From positions 1 through 53,107 of the forward strand of contig QFQD01000053.1 of the NCBI GenBank assembly GCA_003241485.1: a DNA stretch of 53,107 nucleotides. The letters run 5' to 3'. Positions within the stretch are counted from its first letter, which is position 1, and each line of letters opens with the position of its first letter. The translations under genes and the position numbers were made by a program. The notes under the pieces are model-generated. The model saw only the letters and a program-made list of their open reading frames with translations. It ran no database searches and had not been told where the DNA came from. This DNA comes from Ancylobacter novellus (GTDB lineage: Bacteria > Pseudomonadota > Alphaproteobacteria > Rhizobiales > Xanthobacteraceae). Positions 26,106 through 38,390 of this stretch are shown in pieces.

Positions 26106-27341
26106 CTAGCCTTCGACGCCGAACACGCTCTGGCCGCCATAGCGCGTCGACAGGCGCCTCTCGTCCGCGACGATCGCGTCCCAGTCGCGCCCGCCGGCGA
26201 AGCGCTCCAGCTGGCGCGCCTGATCGTCGAGCCGGCGGATCGCGGCCAGCTCTTCAGACTGGCCGAGCTTTGCCTTGCGCACCGCCGATTTCATCACGTC
26301 GATGGTGTGGTCATAGACCTTCAGCGGCACCGGGAAGGGGTGGCGGTCCTTGCCGCCATGGGCATAGGAAAAGCGGGCGGGATCGGAGAAGCGGCACGGC
26401 GCCCCGTGCACCACTTCCGCCACCATGGCGAGCGCCTCGACCGTGCGGGCACCGACGCCCGGCACCAGCAGCAGTTCGGCGAAGTCCGCCGGTCCGCGAT
26501 CCGTCGCCGCCGCGAGCGCTGCCTGCAGCCGGGGCAGCACCACGTCCTTGGGACGTACGTCATGGTGGTCCGGCATGATGAGGTGGGGCAGTTCGAGCTG
26601 GGCGGTGGCCGGCGGCGCCGCGCTCGCCATGACACCGCTCAGTCCCGCGAATTCGCGGGCGATCGCGTCCGGTCCGAGGTTCTGCAGCAGGTCCAGCTGG
26701 CCGCTGCGCGAAGGCGCCGCGCGGGCGTCGGCGAGGTTGACGATGTCCCCCTGATGCGGGCCGTCGACCGCCGCGTGCGGGTCGTCGAGAAAGCTCTTCA
26801 GCCCTTCCGAGAGCCAATGATAGCGCCGGGCCTGCCCGCGGGCATCGTTCATTCCCTGCTGCACCACCACCCAGTGCCCGTCATCCGTGACGATGAAGCC
26901 GTGCAGATAAAGGTCGAACCCGTCCTGCACGGCGGCGCTGTCGATCTTGGCGACGAGGCGGCTCGCCCGGCCCAGCGCCTCGCCGTCGCAGCCGGTGCGT
27001 TCGCCCACCGCCATCAGCTCCTGCGGCGTCTTGCGCGAATGCCGGCCGCGCCCGCCGCAGACATGGATGCCAAGCTCGCCTTCGAGCGGCTGCAGGCCGC
27101 GCTTGAGCGCGCCGATGACGCTGGTGGTGATGCCGGAGGAGTGCCAGTCCATGCCCATGACGGCGCCGAAGGACTGGAACCAGAACGGATGCGCCAGCCG
27201 GCGCAGCAGCTCGTCGCGGCCATAGTGATGAACGATGGCCTCGCTGATGACCGCGCCGAGCCTGGTCATGCGGTCCGCCAGCCAGGGCGGAACGCGACCC
27301 GTGTGAAGGGGCAGGTCGGCGCTTCCAGTGCGGCGGGACAT
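26106..27341 (-). CDS. DUF763 protein
   Basis: A 411-residue soluble protein that begins RRTGSADLPLHTGRVPPWLA and continues HPFWFQSFGAVMGMDWHSSG, GIHVCGGRGRHSRKTPQEL, all hallmarks of DUF763, a family best known from archaea and thermophiles and of unknown function. A helix-hairpin-helix-like stretch (LLLVPGVGARTVEALAMVAE) at about 289-308 and conserved HGGKDRHPFPVPLKVYDHTI afterwards hint at nucleic-acid contact, which is inference. It lies 63 bp downstream of htpG on the same strand and may share its transcript. The ATG start has a GAGAGAG stretch upstream. Confidence 0.85.
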   Translation of the reverse strand: MSRRTGSADLPLHTGRVPPWLADRMTRLGAVISEAIVHHYGRDELLRRLAHPFWFQSFGAVMGMDWHSSGITTSVIGALKRGLQPLEGELGIHVCGGRGRHSRKTPQELMAVGERTGCDGEALGRASRLVAKIDSAAVQDGFDLYLHGFIVTDDGHWVVVQQGMNDARGQARRYHWLSEGLKSFLDDPHAAVDGPHQGDIVNLADARAAPSRSGQLDLLQNLGPDAIAREFAGLSGVMASAAPPATAQLELPHLIMPDHHDVRPKDVVLPRLQAALAAATDRGPADFAELLLVPGVGARTVEALAMVAEVVHGAPCRFSDPARFSYAHGGKDRHPFPVPLKVYDHTIDVMKSAVRKAKLGQSEELAAIRRLDDQARQLERFAGGRDWDAIVADERRLSTRYGGQSVFGVEG

Positions 27342-27404
27342 GGCTCTCTCGATACTCCAGCCGCCACTATAGCCGGAAGCGACGGCTGCGGACGAGACCC
27401 GCCG

Positions 27405-29285
27405 TTAGGCGGTGCCAAGCCCGCGCGTCATCAGCCGGAACAGCCGTTCGGAGAACGCGGTGGCGTCGCCCGGCCGCTCGCCGTCCAGTACGCGCGCCGT
27501 GTCGAGCAGCAGATGGGCGACATCCGCGCGCGTGGCGTCGTCCGTGGTCCCTGCGAGACCCACAATCATCGCGTGGCTGGGATTCACCTCAAGGATCGGC
27601 TTCGCCGCGCTGCCGAGGCGACCGGAAGCCGCGAGGAAGCGCTCATATTGCCGGTCCGGCCCGCTTTCGGAGGCCACCAGGCACACGGCGCTGTCGGTGA
27701 GGCGACCGGAGGCCCGCACATCGGCTACGTCCTCGCCGAGCAGATCCTTCATCTGCGCGATGAGCGCGCTCACTTCCGCGCTGGCCTCGATCGCGGGACG
27801 GGCGTCCTTGTCGATGAGCGGGATCAGGTCGAGATCGGCACTGCCCTGGGTGATCGACTTGAACGGCTTGCCTTCATAGTCCAGCCCACTCGCCACCCAG
27901 AAGGCATCGACCGGATCGGCCAGCAGCAGCACCTCGATGCCGCGGGCGCGGAAACCCTCGAGATGGGGGGAGACGGCGATGCGCGCGGCGTCGTCGCCGG
28001 CGATGTAATAGATCGCGGTCTGGTTCTCCTTCAGGCTCGCCGCATAGTCCTTGAGGCTGCGCGTGCCCTCGCCGGAGGCCGTCGTCCTGAAGCGCGCGAG
28101 GTTCAAAAGCTGCTCGCGGCGCTCGAAGTCCTCATAGAGGCCTTCCTTGATAACCGCGCCGAAGTTCTCCCACACCTTGCCGAACGCCTCGGCGTCGGAG
28201 TCGGCGAGCTTGGCCAGCTCGGAGACGATGCGGTTGGTGACGCCCTTCCTGATCGCGCCGAGCAGCGGGCTGTCCTGGATCATCTCGCGCGAGACGTTGA
28301 GCGGCAGGTCGGCGCTGTCGACCACGCCGCGCACGAAGCGCAGATAGCGGGGCAGGAGTTCGGCATCGTCGGTGATGAAGACGCGCTTCACATACAGCTT
28401 GATGCGGCCCTTGCGGTCGGCGTCGAACAGGTCAAACGGCCGCGCGCCCGGCACGAAGGCGAGCGCCGTATATTCATGCCGGCCCTCGGCGCGGAAATGC
28501 ACGGTGAGCGCCGGATCGTCATACTGTCCGGCCACGCTGCGGTAGAAGTCGGTGTATTCCTGCGGGGTGATCTCGGACTTGGCGCGCGTCCACAGCGCCG
28601 CACCGTCGGAGAGCGAGGTGACCTCGGCGCCGGGCTTCTCGACGAAGCTGATCGGCACCGGCACATGGCCGGACTGTTCCTTGACGATGCGCTCCAGCGT
28701 CCAGCGCTCGGCATAGGTCTTGGCATCGTCGGTCAGGTGCAGCACCACGCGTGTGCCGCGTGCCGGAGCCGCCTCCAGCGCAACCGGCGCGACCGAGAAC
28801 GCGCCCTTGCCATCGGAGGACCAGAGCCACGCCTCGTCGCTGCCGGCGCGGCGGCTGGTCACTTCGACTTTCGAGGCCACCATGAATGCCGAGTAGAAGC
28901 CGACGCCGAACTGCCCGATGAGCTGCGCCCCTTCCTTGCCTTCGGCATCGGCGATGCGATCCATAAAGTTGCGCGTACCCGAGCGGGCTATCGTGCCCAA
29001 CGCCTCGATCATCTCGTCGCGGCTCATGCCGATGCCGTTATCGGCGATGGTGAGCGTGCCCACCTCCGGATCGGCCGAGACGGTGATCGCGAGCTTGGCG
29101 TCGTCGCCGAGCAGCGCCGGACTTGTCAGCGCCTCGTAGCGCAGCTTCTCGCAGGCATCGGCGGCGTTGGAGATAAGTTCGCGCAGGAACACGTCCCGGT
29201 CGGAATAGACTGAGTGCACCATCATGTGCAGCAGGCGGGAAACGTCGGCTTCGAAAGGACGGCTCTCAAAGGTCTCGGCGGTCAT
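27405..29285 (-). CDS. htpG: Chaperone HtpG (Hsp90)
   Basis: A cytoplasmic ATP-dependent chaperone dimer of 626 residues, normal for bacterial Hsp90. The GHKL ATPase domain shows motif I FLRELISNAADACEKLRYEA (residues 33-52), IADNGIGM (78-85), GTIARSGT and GQFGVGFYSAFMV (the ATP lid region, about 124-136). The middle domain has LPLNVSREMIQ with the catalytic arginine, and the C-terminal dimerisation domain runs through NPSHAMIVGLA. It lies between DUF763 and nrdJ; a strong nrdJ terminator upstream implies its own promoter in 29286-29430. No heat-shock promoter was confidently seen. Confidence 0.96.
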   Translation of the reverse strand: MTAETFESRPFEADVSRLLHMMVHSVYSDRDVFLRELISNAADACEKLRYEALTSPALLGDDAKLAITVSADPEVGTLTIADNGIGMSRDEMIEALGTIARSGTRNFMDRIADAEGKEGAQLIGQFGVGFYSAFMVASKVEVTSRRAGSDEAWLWSSDGKGAFSVAPVALEAAPARGTRVVLHLTDDAKTYAERWTLERIVKEQSGHVPVPISFVEKPGAEVTSLSDGAALWTRAKSEITPQEYTDFYRSVAGQYDDPALTVHFRAEGRHEYTALAFVPGARPFDLFDADRKGRIKLYVKRVFITDDAELLPRYLRFVRGVVDSADLPLNVSREMIQDSPLLGAIRKGVTNRIVSELAKLADSDAEAFGKVWENFGAVIKEGLYEDFERREQLLNLARFRTTASGEGTRSLKDYAASLKENQTAIYYIAGDDAARIAVSPHLEGFRARGIEVLLLADPVDAFWVASGLDYEGKPFKSITQGSADLDLIPLIDKDARPAIEASAEVSALIAQMKDLLGEDVADVRASGRLTDSAVCLVASESGPDRQYERFLAASGRLGSAAKPILEVNPSHAMIVGLAGTTDDATRADVAHLLLDTARVLDGERPGDATAFSERLFRLMTRGLGTA

Positions 29286-29430
29286 GGCTCGCGATACGTC
29301 ATGTGGGTGAAACGGGCCCTTGAGATGGCAAGGCCAGTCCGGGAGATCAAGACGCGAAATGACCTAAGCGCGCGTCCGTGCGCGACGGCTCTTCCGGGGC
29401 GTGCCCGCTCTGCCCGTGCAGTGTCACCTG

Positions 29431-29465
29431 CGAAAGAAAGGCCCGCCGGGTTTCCCCGGCAGGCC
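29431..29465 (-). terminator. Intrinsic terminator of nrdJ
   Basis: On the minus strand an 11-bp stem (GGCCTGCCGGG paired with CCCGGCGGGCC, including one G-U wobble) with a GAAA tetraloop at 29440-29465 is followed directly by TTTCTTTC. It lies 45 bp after the nrdJ stop. Confidence 0.8.
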
Positions 29466-29489
29466 TCGCTCTGTCTCTCGCCTGCACGT

Positions 29490-29505
29490 TCCGCCTTTTG
29501 GCGGA
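29490..29505 (-). terminator. First hairpin downstream of nrdJ
   Basis: Six-base arms TCCGCC/GGCGGA with a four-base A/T loop, four bases after the nrdJ stop codon. It has no T-run of its own and probably acts with the stronger terminator 25 bp further on or protects the mRNA end. Confidence 0.45.
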
Positions 29506-29509
29506 CGCC

Positions 29510-33217
<3,708 letters not shown>

Positions 33218-33766
33218 GATCTTCGTCCCCTTGGCGCCCTGTCGGCCGGACGCCCTATCCAAAGGTCAAAACTGTTCGCGCCGCACGCGAACCGAGCGTC
33301 GGCGGATTATGGTCTATTTGTCCGAAAATCCGGCCCCAGCCGGCTCCGTAAACGGACCATAAAACTGCCGTGATTCCGCCCGGAAAGCAACCCGCGAGAT
33401 CCATGGCTTGTGGATGGCGCGGTCAGCGTCATCTAGATGTAGTGTCGCGCTGGAAAACTTAAAGCCAGTTTAACGTGAGGTCGAGGTGGACGTGACGATT
33501 GAATGAAGGCGTTCAAATTCCCCGGTTGAAAGTCGAAAAAGCGGGGACGGTCTGCCGGGAGGCTCTGGTGCGCAGCTCACTTTTGTGACGCGGCCAACGA
33601 GAATCGATCACTCTGGGGAAAAGCATGGATGCGTGTCGCGCGATGCGCAACCGCACCCGCGTAGCGAAGTGCGTTTCGCGACCGCCGGCCGCCGCCTTCG
33701 TGCCCGGCAACTCCCCGGCAAAAGCCTCCCTTGCGTCATCTGGACAGGCGGCTCGTTAGAGCACAG
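33218..33766. other. Divergent intergenic region between nrdJ and an MFS gene
   Basis: 549 bp without a recognised gene. It contains an NrdR-box-like site (33431-33445) and, on the plus strand at 33625-33759, a 44-codon open frame (MDACRAMRNRTRVAKCVSR onward) with a GGGGA ribosome-like site that ends 7 bp before the MFS start. The peptide matches nothing I recognise; it could be a leader peptide or chance. No cobalamin riboswitch signature was found. Confidence 0.5.
33431..33445 (-). promoter_or_regulatory. NrdR-box-like site upstream of nrdJ
   Basis: On the minus strand the sequence ACACTACATCTAGAT agrees at 11 of 15 positions with the published NrdR pattern (ACACTATATATAGTG-like). It lies 214 bp upstream of nrdJ. 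NrdR sites usually occur in pairs about 31 bp apart and I found no convincing partner, so this is tentative. Confidence 0.35.
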
Positions 33767-35002
33767 ATGAAGCTGAGGCTTCCCCACGCCGGACGTTCCC
33801 ATGAGTTCCGATACCGCGCTGCGCCCTCTGCCGGCGCCTTCACCTTCTTTCTGCTGGCGCTCGCCGCGGGGCTCGGGGCGGCGAACCTGTATTACGCGCA
33901 GCCGCTGATCGCGCTGATCGCGGACGACATCGGGCTGGACGAGACGCTGGCCAGCCTCGTCGTCACCGTCGGGCAGATAGGCTACATATTGGGCCTGCTC
34001 CTGCTCGTGCCGCTCGGCGATATCGTGGAGAACCGCCGGCTCATCGGCGCCATCCTGCTCTGCGCGGCGGTGGGGCTTGGTCTTGCGGCCCTTGCCCCCG
34101 TGCCCTCGCTGTTTCTCCTCGCCGCCCTCGTGTTCGGCGTCGGCTCGGTGGTGGCTCAGGTCGCCGTGCCCTTTGCCGCCCATCTCGCCCGGCCGGAGGA
34201 GCGCGGGCGCAAGGTGGGCAGCGTGGTCAGCGGGCTGATGACCGGTATCCTGCTTGCCCGGCCCGTCGCCAGCATCGTGGCGCATTTCTTCGGCTGGCGG
34301 GCCGTCTTCGCGCTCGCGGCGATGATGATTCTCGCCCTCGCGGTGGGGCTGCGGCTGGCCTTGCCGGTGCGTCGGCCGGCGGTGGCGAGCGGCGGGGGTG
34401 GGGCCTATGGCGCCCTGGTGGGCTCGCTCTGGCCGCTGATGCGCGCGCAGCCGGTCCTGCGCCGGCGCGCGGCCTATCAGGCGGCGATGTTCGGCATCTT
34501 CACGCTGTTCTGGACCGCCGTGCCGCTGCAGCTCAGCGCGCCGGCCTTCGGCTTCGGGCAGGAGGGCATCGCCGTCTTCGCGCTGGCGGGTGCGGCCAGC
34601 GTGGTGGTCTCGCCCCTCGCCGGGTGGGTGGCCGATCGCGGCTGGTCGCGCGCGGCCACCGGCATGGCGCTCCTCGTGGCGGCGGGCGGGTTCGCGCTCA
34701 CCCAGATCGGCGTCGCCTCGGGTTCCGTCATCGTGCTCGGCATCGGCGCCATCGTGCTCGACTGCGCGGCGACGGCGAACCTCGTCTTCGGCCAGCGCGC
34801 CATCTTCATGCTGGCGCCCGCGATTCGCGCGCGGCTCAACGCGCTCTACATCGCCACCTTCTTCTTCGGCGGGGTGCTGGGCTCGGCCGTGGCAAGCCCG
34901 CTCTATGAGCACGGCGGATGGGCCTATGTCACGGCGGGCGCGCTCGCCGTGATGGCGGTGGCGCTCGCCTATTATGCCACGGAGTTTCATCGCCGTGGTT
35001 AA
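33767..35002 (+). CDS. Major facilitator superfamily transporter
   Basis: A 411-residue protein with about twelve membrane helices. It shows NLYYAQPLIALIADDIGL at the first helix/loop, the loop 2-3 region PLGDIVENRRLIGAIL (a variant of the MFS motif A), and the second-half repeat SPLAGWVADRGWSRAATG. This is the drug-efflux-like MFS_1 group; the substrate is unknown. The start is uncertain: the ATG at 33767 lacks a clear ribosome site, and an out-of-frame ATG at 33801 reads MSSDTALRPLPAP, which looks like a natural MFS N-terminus before the frame is lost, so a sequence error or old frameshift near 33830 is possible. Confidence 0.85.
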   Translation: MKLRLPHAGRSHEFRYRAAPSAGAFTFFLLALAAGLGAANLYYAQPLIALIADDIGLDETLASLVVTVGQIGYILGLLLLVPLGDIVENRRLIGAILLCAAVGLGLAALAPVPSLFLLAALVFGVGSVVAQVAVPFAAHLARPEERGRKVGSVVSGLMTGILLARPVASIVAHFFGWRAVFALAAMMILALAVGLRLALPVRRPAVASGGGGAYGALVGSLWPLMRAQPVLRRRAAYQAAMFGIFTLFWTAVPLQLSAPAFGFGQEGIAVFALAGAASVVVSPLAGWVADRGWSRAATGMALLVAAGGFALTQIGVASGSVIVLGIGAIVLDCAATANLVFGQRAIFMLAPAIRARLNALYIATFFFGGVLGSAVASPLYEHGGWAYVTAGALAVMAVALAYYATEFHRRG

Positions 35003-35089
35003 GCACGCCTGCGCGGCGCGCGCGGCTGGACACCGGGCGGCGCGGGTGGCATGTTCCGCCCCGGTTCTGGCCGCGCAGGGACGACTTCC

Positions 35090-35503
35090 GTGAAGCTTTC
35101 CGACTTCCTCATCGAGACCTTCACCTGGTGGAATGGTCAGACCATGGGCACCCGCTTCCATACGTGGCGCCATGGTGAGTTTGTCGGCGCGGATGAGTTC
35201 GGCAATCGCTACTACCGTGCCAAAGGCGGCAAGATCGACCCGACGCTCGGCTTCCAGCGCCGCTGGGTGATCTTCAACGGCTATGCCGAGGCGACCGCGA
35301 TCCCGCCGGGCTGGCACGCCTGGATGCACCAGCGCTCCGACGTGCCGCCGAGCGAGGAAACCTACGTGCCGCGCGAATGGCAGAAGCCGCACCGGCCGAA
35401 CCCGACCGGCACGGCCGCCGCCTATCGCCCGCCGGGCTCCACCGTGGGCTTCGGCCACCGCCCGACCGTGACCGGCGACTACAAGGCCTGGACGCCGGAG
35501 TGA
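35090..35503 (+). CDS. NDUFA12-like complex I subunit/assembly protein
   Basis: A 137-residue homolog of the mitochondrial complex I subunit NDUFA12 (B17.2), an accessory component retained in alphaproteobacteria. It shows FTWWNGQTMGTRFHTWRHGE, DEFGNRYYRAKGGK, RRWVIFNGYAEATAIPPGWHAW and a proline-rich tail ending GDYKAWTP, all characteristic. The GTG at 35090 follows AGGGACGA and gives the usual short N-terminus; an ATG at 35051 would add 13 poorly conserved residues. The neighbouring DUF2155 and aat genes are its usual partners in this class. Confidence 0.93.
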   Translation: MKLSDFLIETFTWWNGQTMGTRFHTWRHGEFVGADEFGNRYYRAKGGKIDPTLGFQRRWVIFNGYAEATAIPPGWHAWMHQRSDVPPSEETYVPREWQKPHRPNPTGTAAAYRPPGSTVGFGHRPTVTGDYKAWTPE

Positions 35504-35622
35504 GCCTCGCCACCCCGCCGGACGCCGGCTGTTTCCAGCGTTCGCCCCGACATCGCCGCATTGCCCCGCAACTTGGCCGGAGACGTGCGTCGCCACCGGC
35601 GTGCGGTTTCAAAGGCTTCGCG

Positions 35623-36258
35623 ATGCTCGCCCGTTCGCTACGTTCCGCCGCTCCTGCTTTTGTCGCGCTGCTGGTGCTGGCCGCTCCCGTGGCGGCGCAG
35701 CAGTCGTGGCAGGGTGGTGTGGAGAGCCAGCCGCTCGCCCCGCCGCCCGGCGCGGTCGAAAACCCCGATTCGCCGCCCGGCGGCCCCGGCGTGCCCTCCA
35801 TCATGACGCCGCCGGAAGGTGGCGAGGTGCGTGCCCCCGCGCCCGCCCAGCCCGAAGTGCCGGGTCAGGCCACCGTCGGCCCCAGCGGCGACATCGAGGT
35901 GGTGCAGCCGCCCGCCGAGAAGATCGCCAACAAGACCGCGGTTTTTTCCGGCCTCGACAAGATCACCGGCCGAATCATCTCCTTCGACGTCGCCGTCAAC
36001 GAGACGGTGCAGTTCGGTGCGCTGCGCATCACCCCGCGCGCCTGCTATACCCGGCCGCCGACCGAGACGCAGAACACCACCGGCTTCATCGAGGTCCACG
36101 AGATCACGCTGGACGGCAAGGTGCAGCCGCTGTTCAGCGGCTGGATGTTCGCCTCCAGTCCCGGCCTGCACGGCGTCGAGCACCCGATCTATGATGTGTG
36201 GCTGACCGACTGCAAGCAGACCGCGCCGGTGATCGCCTCGCCCGGCGGCCAGCAGTAG
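35623..36258 (+). CDS. DUF2155 secreted protein
   Basis: A 211-residue protein with a signal peptide (MLARSLRSAAPAFVALLVLA, cut near AAQ at 25), a proline-rich spacer (about 30-95), and the DUF2155 domain at about 105-200: KTAVFSGLDKITGRIISFDV, LRITPRACYTRPPTE and GWMFASSPGLHGVEHPIYD. The family is restricted mainly to alphaproteobacteria and has no assigned role; periplasmic location is inferred. The ATG follows AAAGG. Its last 70 bp overlap the 3' end of aat on the opposite strand. Confidence 0.88.
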   Translation: MLARSLRSAAPAFVALLVLAAPVAAQQSWQGGVESQPLAPPPGAVENPDSPPGGPGVPSIMTPPEGGEVRAPAPAQPEVPGQATVGPSGDIEVVQPPAEKIANKTAVFSGLDKITGRIISFDVAVNETVQFGALRITPRACYTRPPTETQNTTGFIEVHEITLDGKVQPLFSGWMFASSPGLHGVEHPIYDVWLTDCKQTAPVIASPGGQQ

Positions 36259-36866
36259 AAATCGCCGTCGCCTTCCAGCGCCTGGCTCAGCAGGCGGTGG
36301 TAATGGCGCCGCGAGACTTCGAGCGCGCCGAAGCTGCGCAGATGGTCGGTCACGAACTGCGTGTCGAGCAAGGTGAAGCCGCCGCGCTTCAGCCGCCCCA
36401 CCAGATGCACCAGCGCGACCTTGGACGCATCGCGCGCGCGGTGGAACATGCTCTCGCCGAAGAAGGCGCGCCCGAGCCGCACGCCATAGAGCCCGCCGGC
36501 CAGTTCGCCGTTCTCCCATGCCTCGACCGAATGGCAGAAGCCGCGCGCGTGCAGGTCGCAATAGAGCTTGCGGATGCGCGCATTGATCCAGGTCGAGCCG
36601 CGCCCCTCGGCCGGCGCCGCGCAGCCGTCCATCACCGCCTCGAAATCATGGTCGATGCGGATCTCGAACCGGTCGGAACGCACCGTACGGGCGAGCCGGC
36701 TGGAGATGGCGAACTCGTTGAGCGGGATGATGCCGCGCCGCTCCGGCTCGATCCAGTAGAGGCCGGGATCATCGGCGCTCTCGGCCATGGGAAAGATACC
36801 GCAGGCATAGGCCTTCAGCAGGACTTCCGGCGTGATCTCGACCTGATGTTCGCGTGGGCGTGACAT
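36189..36866 (-). CDS. aat: Leucyl/phenylalanyl-tRNA-protein transferase
   Basis: Attaches Leu or Phe to proteins with N-terminal Arg or Lys, marking them for ClpAP through ClpS. The 225-residue protein has the GNAT-like core: LLKAYACGIFPMAES, WIEPERRGIIPL, CHSVEAWENGELAGGLYGV, GRAFFGESMF and LLDTQFVTDHL. The C-terminus LQSVSHTS matches the family end, so the 70-bp antisense overlap with the DUF2155 gene is real on both sides rather than an over-extended call. It lies downstream of the accBC operon but beyond its terminator. Confidence 0.95.
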   Translation of the reverse strand: MSRPREHQVEITPEVLLKAYACGIFPMAESADDPGLYWIEPERRGIIPLNEFAISSRLARTVRSDRFEIRIDHDFEAVMDGCAAPAEGRGSTWINARIRKLYCDLHARGFCHSVEAWENGELAGGLYGVRLGRAFFGESMFHRARDASKVALVHLVGRLKRGGFTLLDTQFVTDHLRSFGALEVSRRHYHRLLSQALEGDGDFYCWPPGEAITGAVCLQSVSHTS

Positions 36867-36963
36867 GAGGGCAGCATGACGAAGATCGGCGGCACTGTGA
36901 AGGCGCCGCGCGGGCGCGCCGGCGGCGAAAGCCGTGAAAAGCGTGCGGCGGCCGCCAAAAGCA

Positions 36964-36988
36964 AATGCCCGGAACGGGTCCGGGCATT
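36964..36988 (-). terminator. Terminator of the accB-accC operon
   Basis: Ten-base perfect arms AATGCCCGGA/TCCGGGCATT with a 5-base loop, 39 bp after the accC stop; on the minus strand it is followed by TGCTTTTGG. Confidence 0.6.
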
Positions 36989-37027
36989 GCGATCGTCTGT
37001 GTCAGCGGTGCGGGAGAGAGGGCCGCC

Positions 37028-38380
37028 TCAGCTGCCCGGCTCGCCCTCGGCCAGGAAATGCTCCAGCCAGTGGATGTCATAGGCGCCGCGCTTGATGTCG
37101 TCGTTGTTCACCAGTTCGCGGAACAGCGGCAGCGTCGTCTCGATGCCCTCGACCACGAACTCGTCCAGCGCGCGGGCGAGGCGCTTCAGGCATTCCTCGC
37201 GCGTTCCGGCCGTGACGATCAGCTTGCCGACGAGGCTGTCGTAATAGGGCGGGATCGAATAGCCCTGATAGACCGCTGAATCGATGCGCACGCCCGGGCC
37301 GCCCGGCACATGCCAGTTGGTGATCCGGCCCGGCGAGGGGCGGAAGGTGCGCGGGTGTTCGGCATTCACGCGGCATTCGATGGCGTGGCCCTTCAGCACG
37401 ATGTCCGCCTGCGTCACGCTCATCGGCAGGCCGGCGGCGACGCGGATCTGCTCCTCGATCAGGTCGACGCCGGTGATCGCCTCCGTCACCGGATGCTCCA
37501 CCTGGATGCGGGTGTTCATCTCGATGAAGTAGAACTCGCCGTTCTCGTACAGGAACTCGATGGTGCCCGCGCCGAGATACTTCATGTCGCGCATGGCCTG
37601 GGCGCAGGTCTCGCCGATCCGCTCACGCTGCTCGGGCGTGATGATCGGGGAGGGGGCCTCTTCCAGAACCTTCTGGTGCCGGCGCTGCAGCGAGCAGTCG
37701 CGCTCGCCGAGGTGGATGGCGTTGCCCTTGCCGTCGCCGAGCACCTGCACTTCGATGTGGCGCGGCGTGCCGAGATATTTCTCGATATAGACCGCGTCGT
37801 CACCGAAGGCGGCGCGCGCCTCGGAACGGGCGGTGGACAGCGCCGAGGACAGTTCCTGCTCGGAGCGGGCGACCTTCATGCCGCGTCCGCCACCGCCGGC
37901 GGCGGCCTTGATGAGCACGGGGTAGCCGATGTCCTTGGCGACGCGGGCCGCCTCCTCGTCATCGGTCACGCCGCCGTCCGAGCCGGGCACGCAGGGAATG
38001 CCGAGCTTCTTGGCGGTGCGCTTGGCCTCGATCTTGTCGCCCATGATGCGGATGTGCTCGGGCTTGGGCCCGATGAACTGCACGCCATGATCGATGAGGA
38101 TTTCCGCGAAACGCGCGTTCTCGGCGAGGAAGCCGTAGCCGGGATGCACCGCCTCGGCGCCGGTGATCTCGCAGGCGGCGAGCAGGGCCGGAACGTTGAG
38201 ATAGCTGTCCTTGGCCTGCGGCGGGCCGATGCAGACGCTTTCGTCGGCGAGCTTCACATGCATCGCGTCGGCGTCGGCGGTGGAATGCACCGCCACGGTC
38301 GCGATGCCCATTTCCTTGCAGGCGCGCAGCACCCGCAGCGCGATCTCGCCGCGATTGGCAATCAGGATCTTGCCGAACAT
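37028..38380 (-). CDS. accC: Acetyl-CoA carboxylase, biotin carboxylase subunit
   Basis: ATP-dependent carboxylation of biotin on AccB, the first half-reaction of malonyl-CoA synthesis for fatty acids. The 450-residue protein starts MFGKILIANRGEIALRVLRA and has the ATP-grasp glycine loop AAAGGGGRGMKVA (159-171), HPGYGFLAENARF (79-91), FYFIEMNTRIQVEHPVTE with catalytic Glu/Asn/Arg, and the C-terminal domain through EFVVEGIETTLPLFREL. It begins 10 bp after accB, and its GAGG ribosome site overlaps the accB stop region, so translation is probably coupled. Confidence 0.97.
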   Translation of the reverse strand: MFGKILIANRGEIALRVLRACKEMGIATVAVHSTADADAMHVKLADESVCIGPPQAKDSYLNVPALLAACEITGAEAVHPGYGFLAENARFAEILIDHGVQFIGPKPEHIRIMGDKIEAKRTAKKLGIPCVPGSDGGVTDDEEAARVAKDIGYPVLIKAAAGGGGRGMKVARSEQELSSALSTARSEARAAFGDDAVYIEKYLGTPRHIEVQVLGDGKGNAIHLGERDCSLQRRHQKVLEEAPSPIITPEQRERIGETCAQAMRDMKYLGAGTIEFLYENGEFYFIEMNTRIQVEHPVTEAITGVDLIEEQIRVAAGLPMSVTQADIVLKGHAIECRVNAEHPRTFRPSPGRITNWHVPGGPGVRIDSAVYQGYSIPPYYDSLVGKLIVTAGTREECLKRLARALDEFVVEGIETTLPLFRELVNNDDIKRGAYDIHWLEHFLAEGEPGS

Positions 38381-38390
38381 CAGGCGGTCC

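Noticed and set aside
25896..29213. An 1105-codon plus-strand frame spanning DUF763 and htpG
   Set aside because: It crosses two real minus-strand genes and their gap and shows no family resemblance; such runs are expected by codon bias in this DNA.
33218..33766. Cobalamin riboswitch upstream of the B12-dependent reductase
   Set aside because: I looked for the B12-box pattern (AGCCAGGAGACC-like and GGTG-AAUCC-like parts) on the nrdJ strand and found none.
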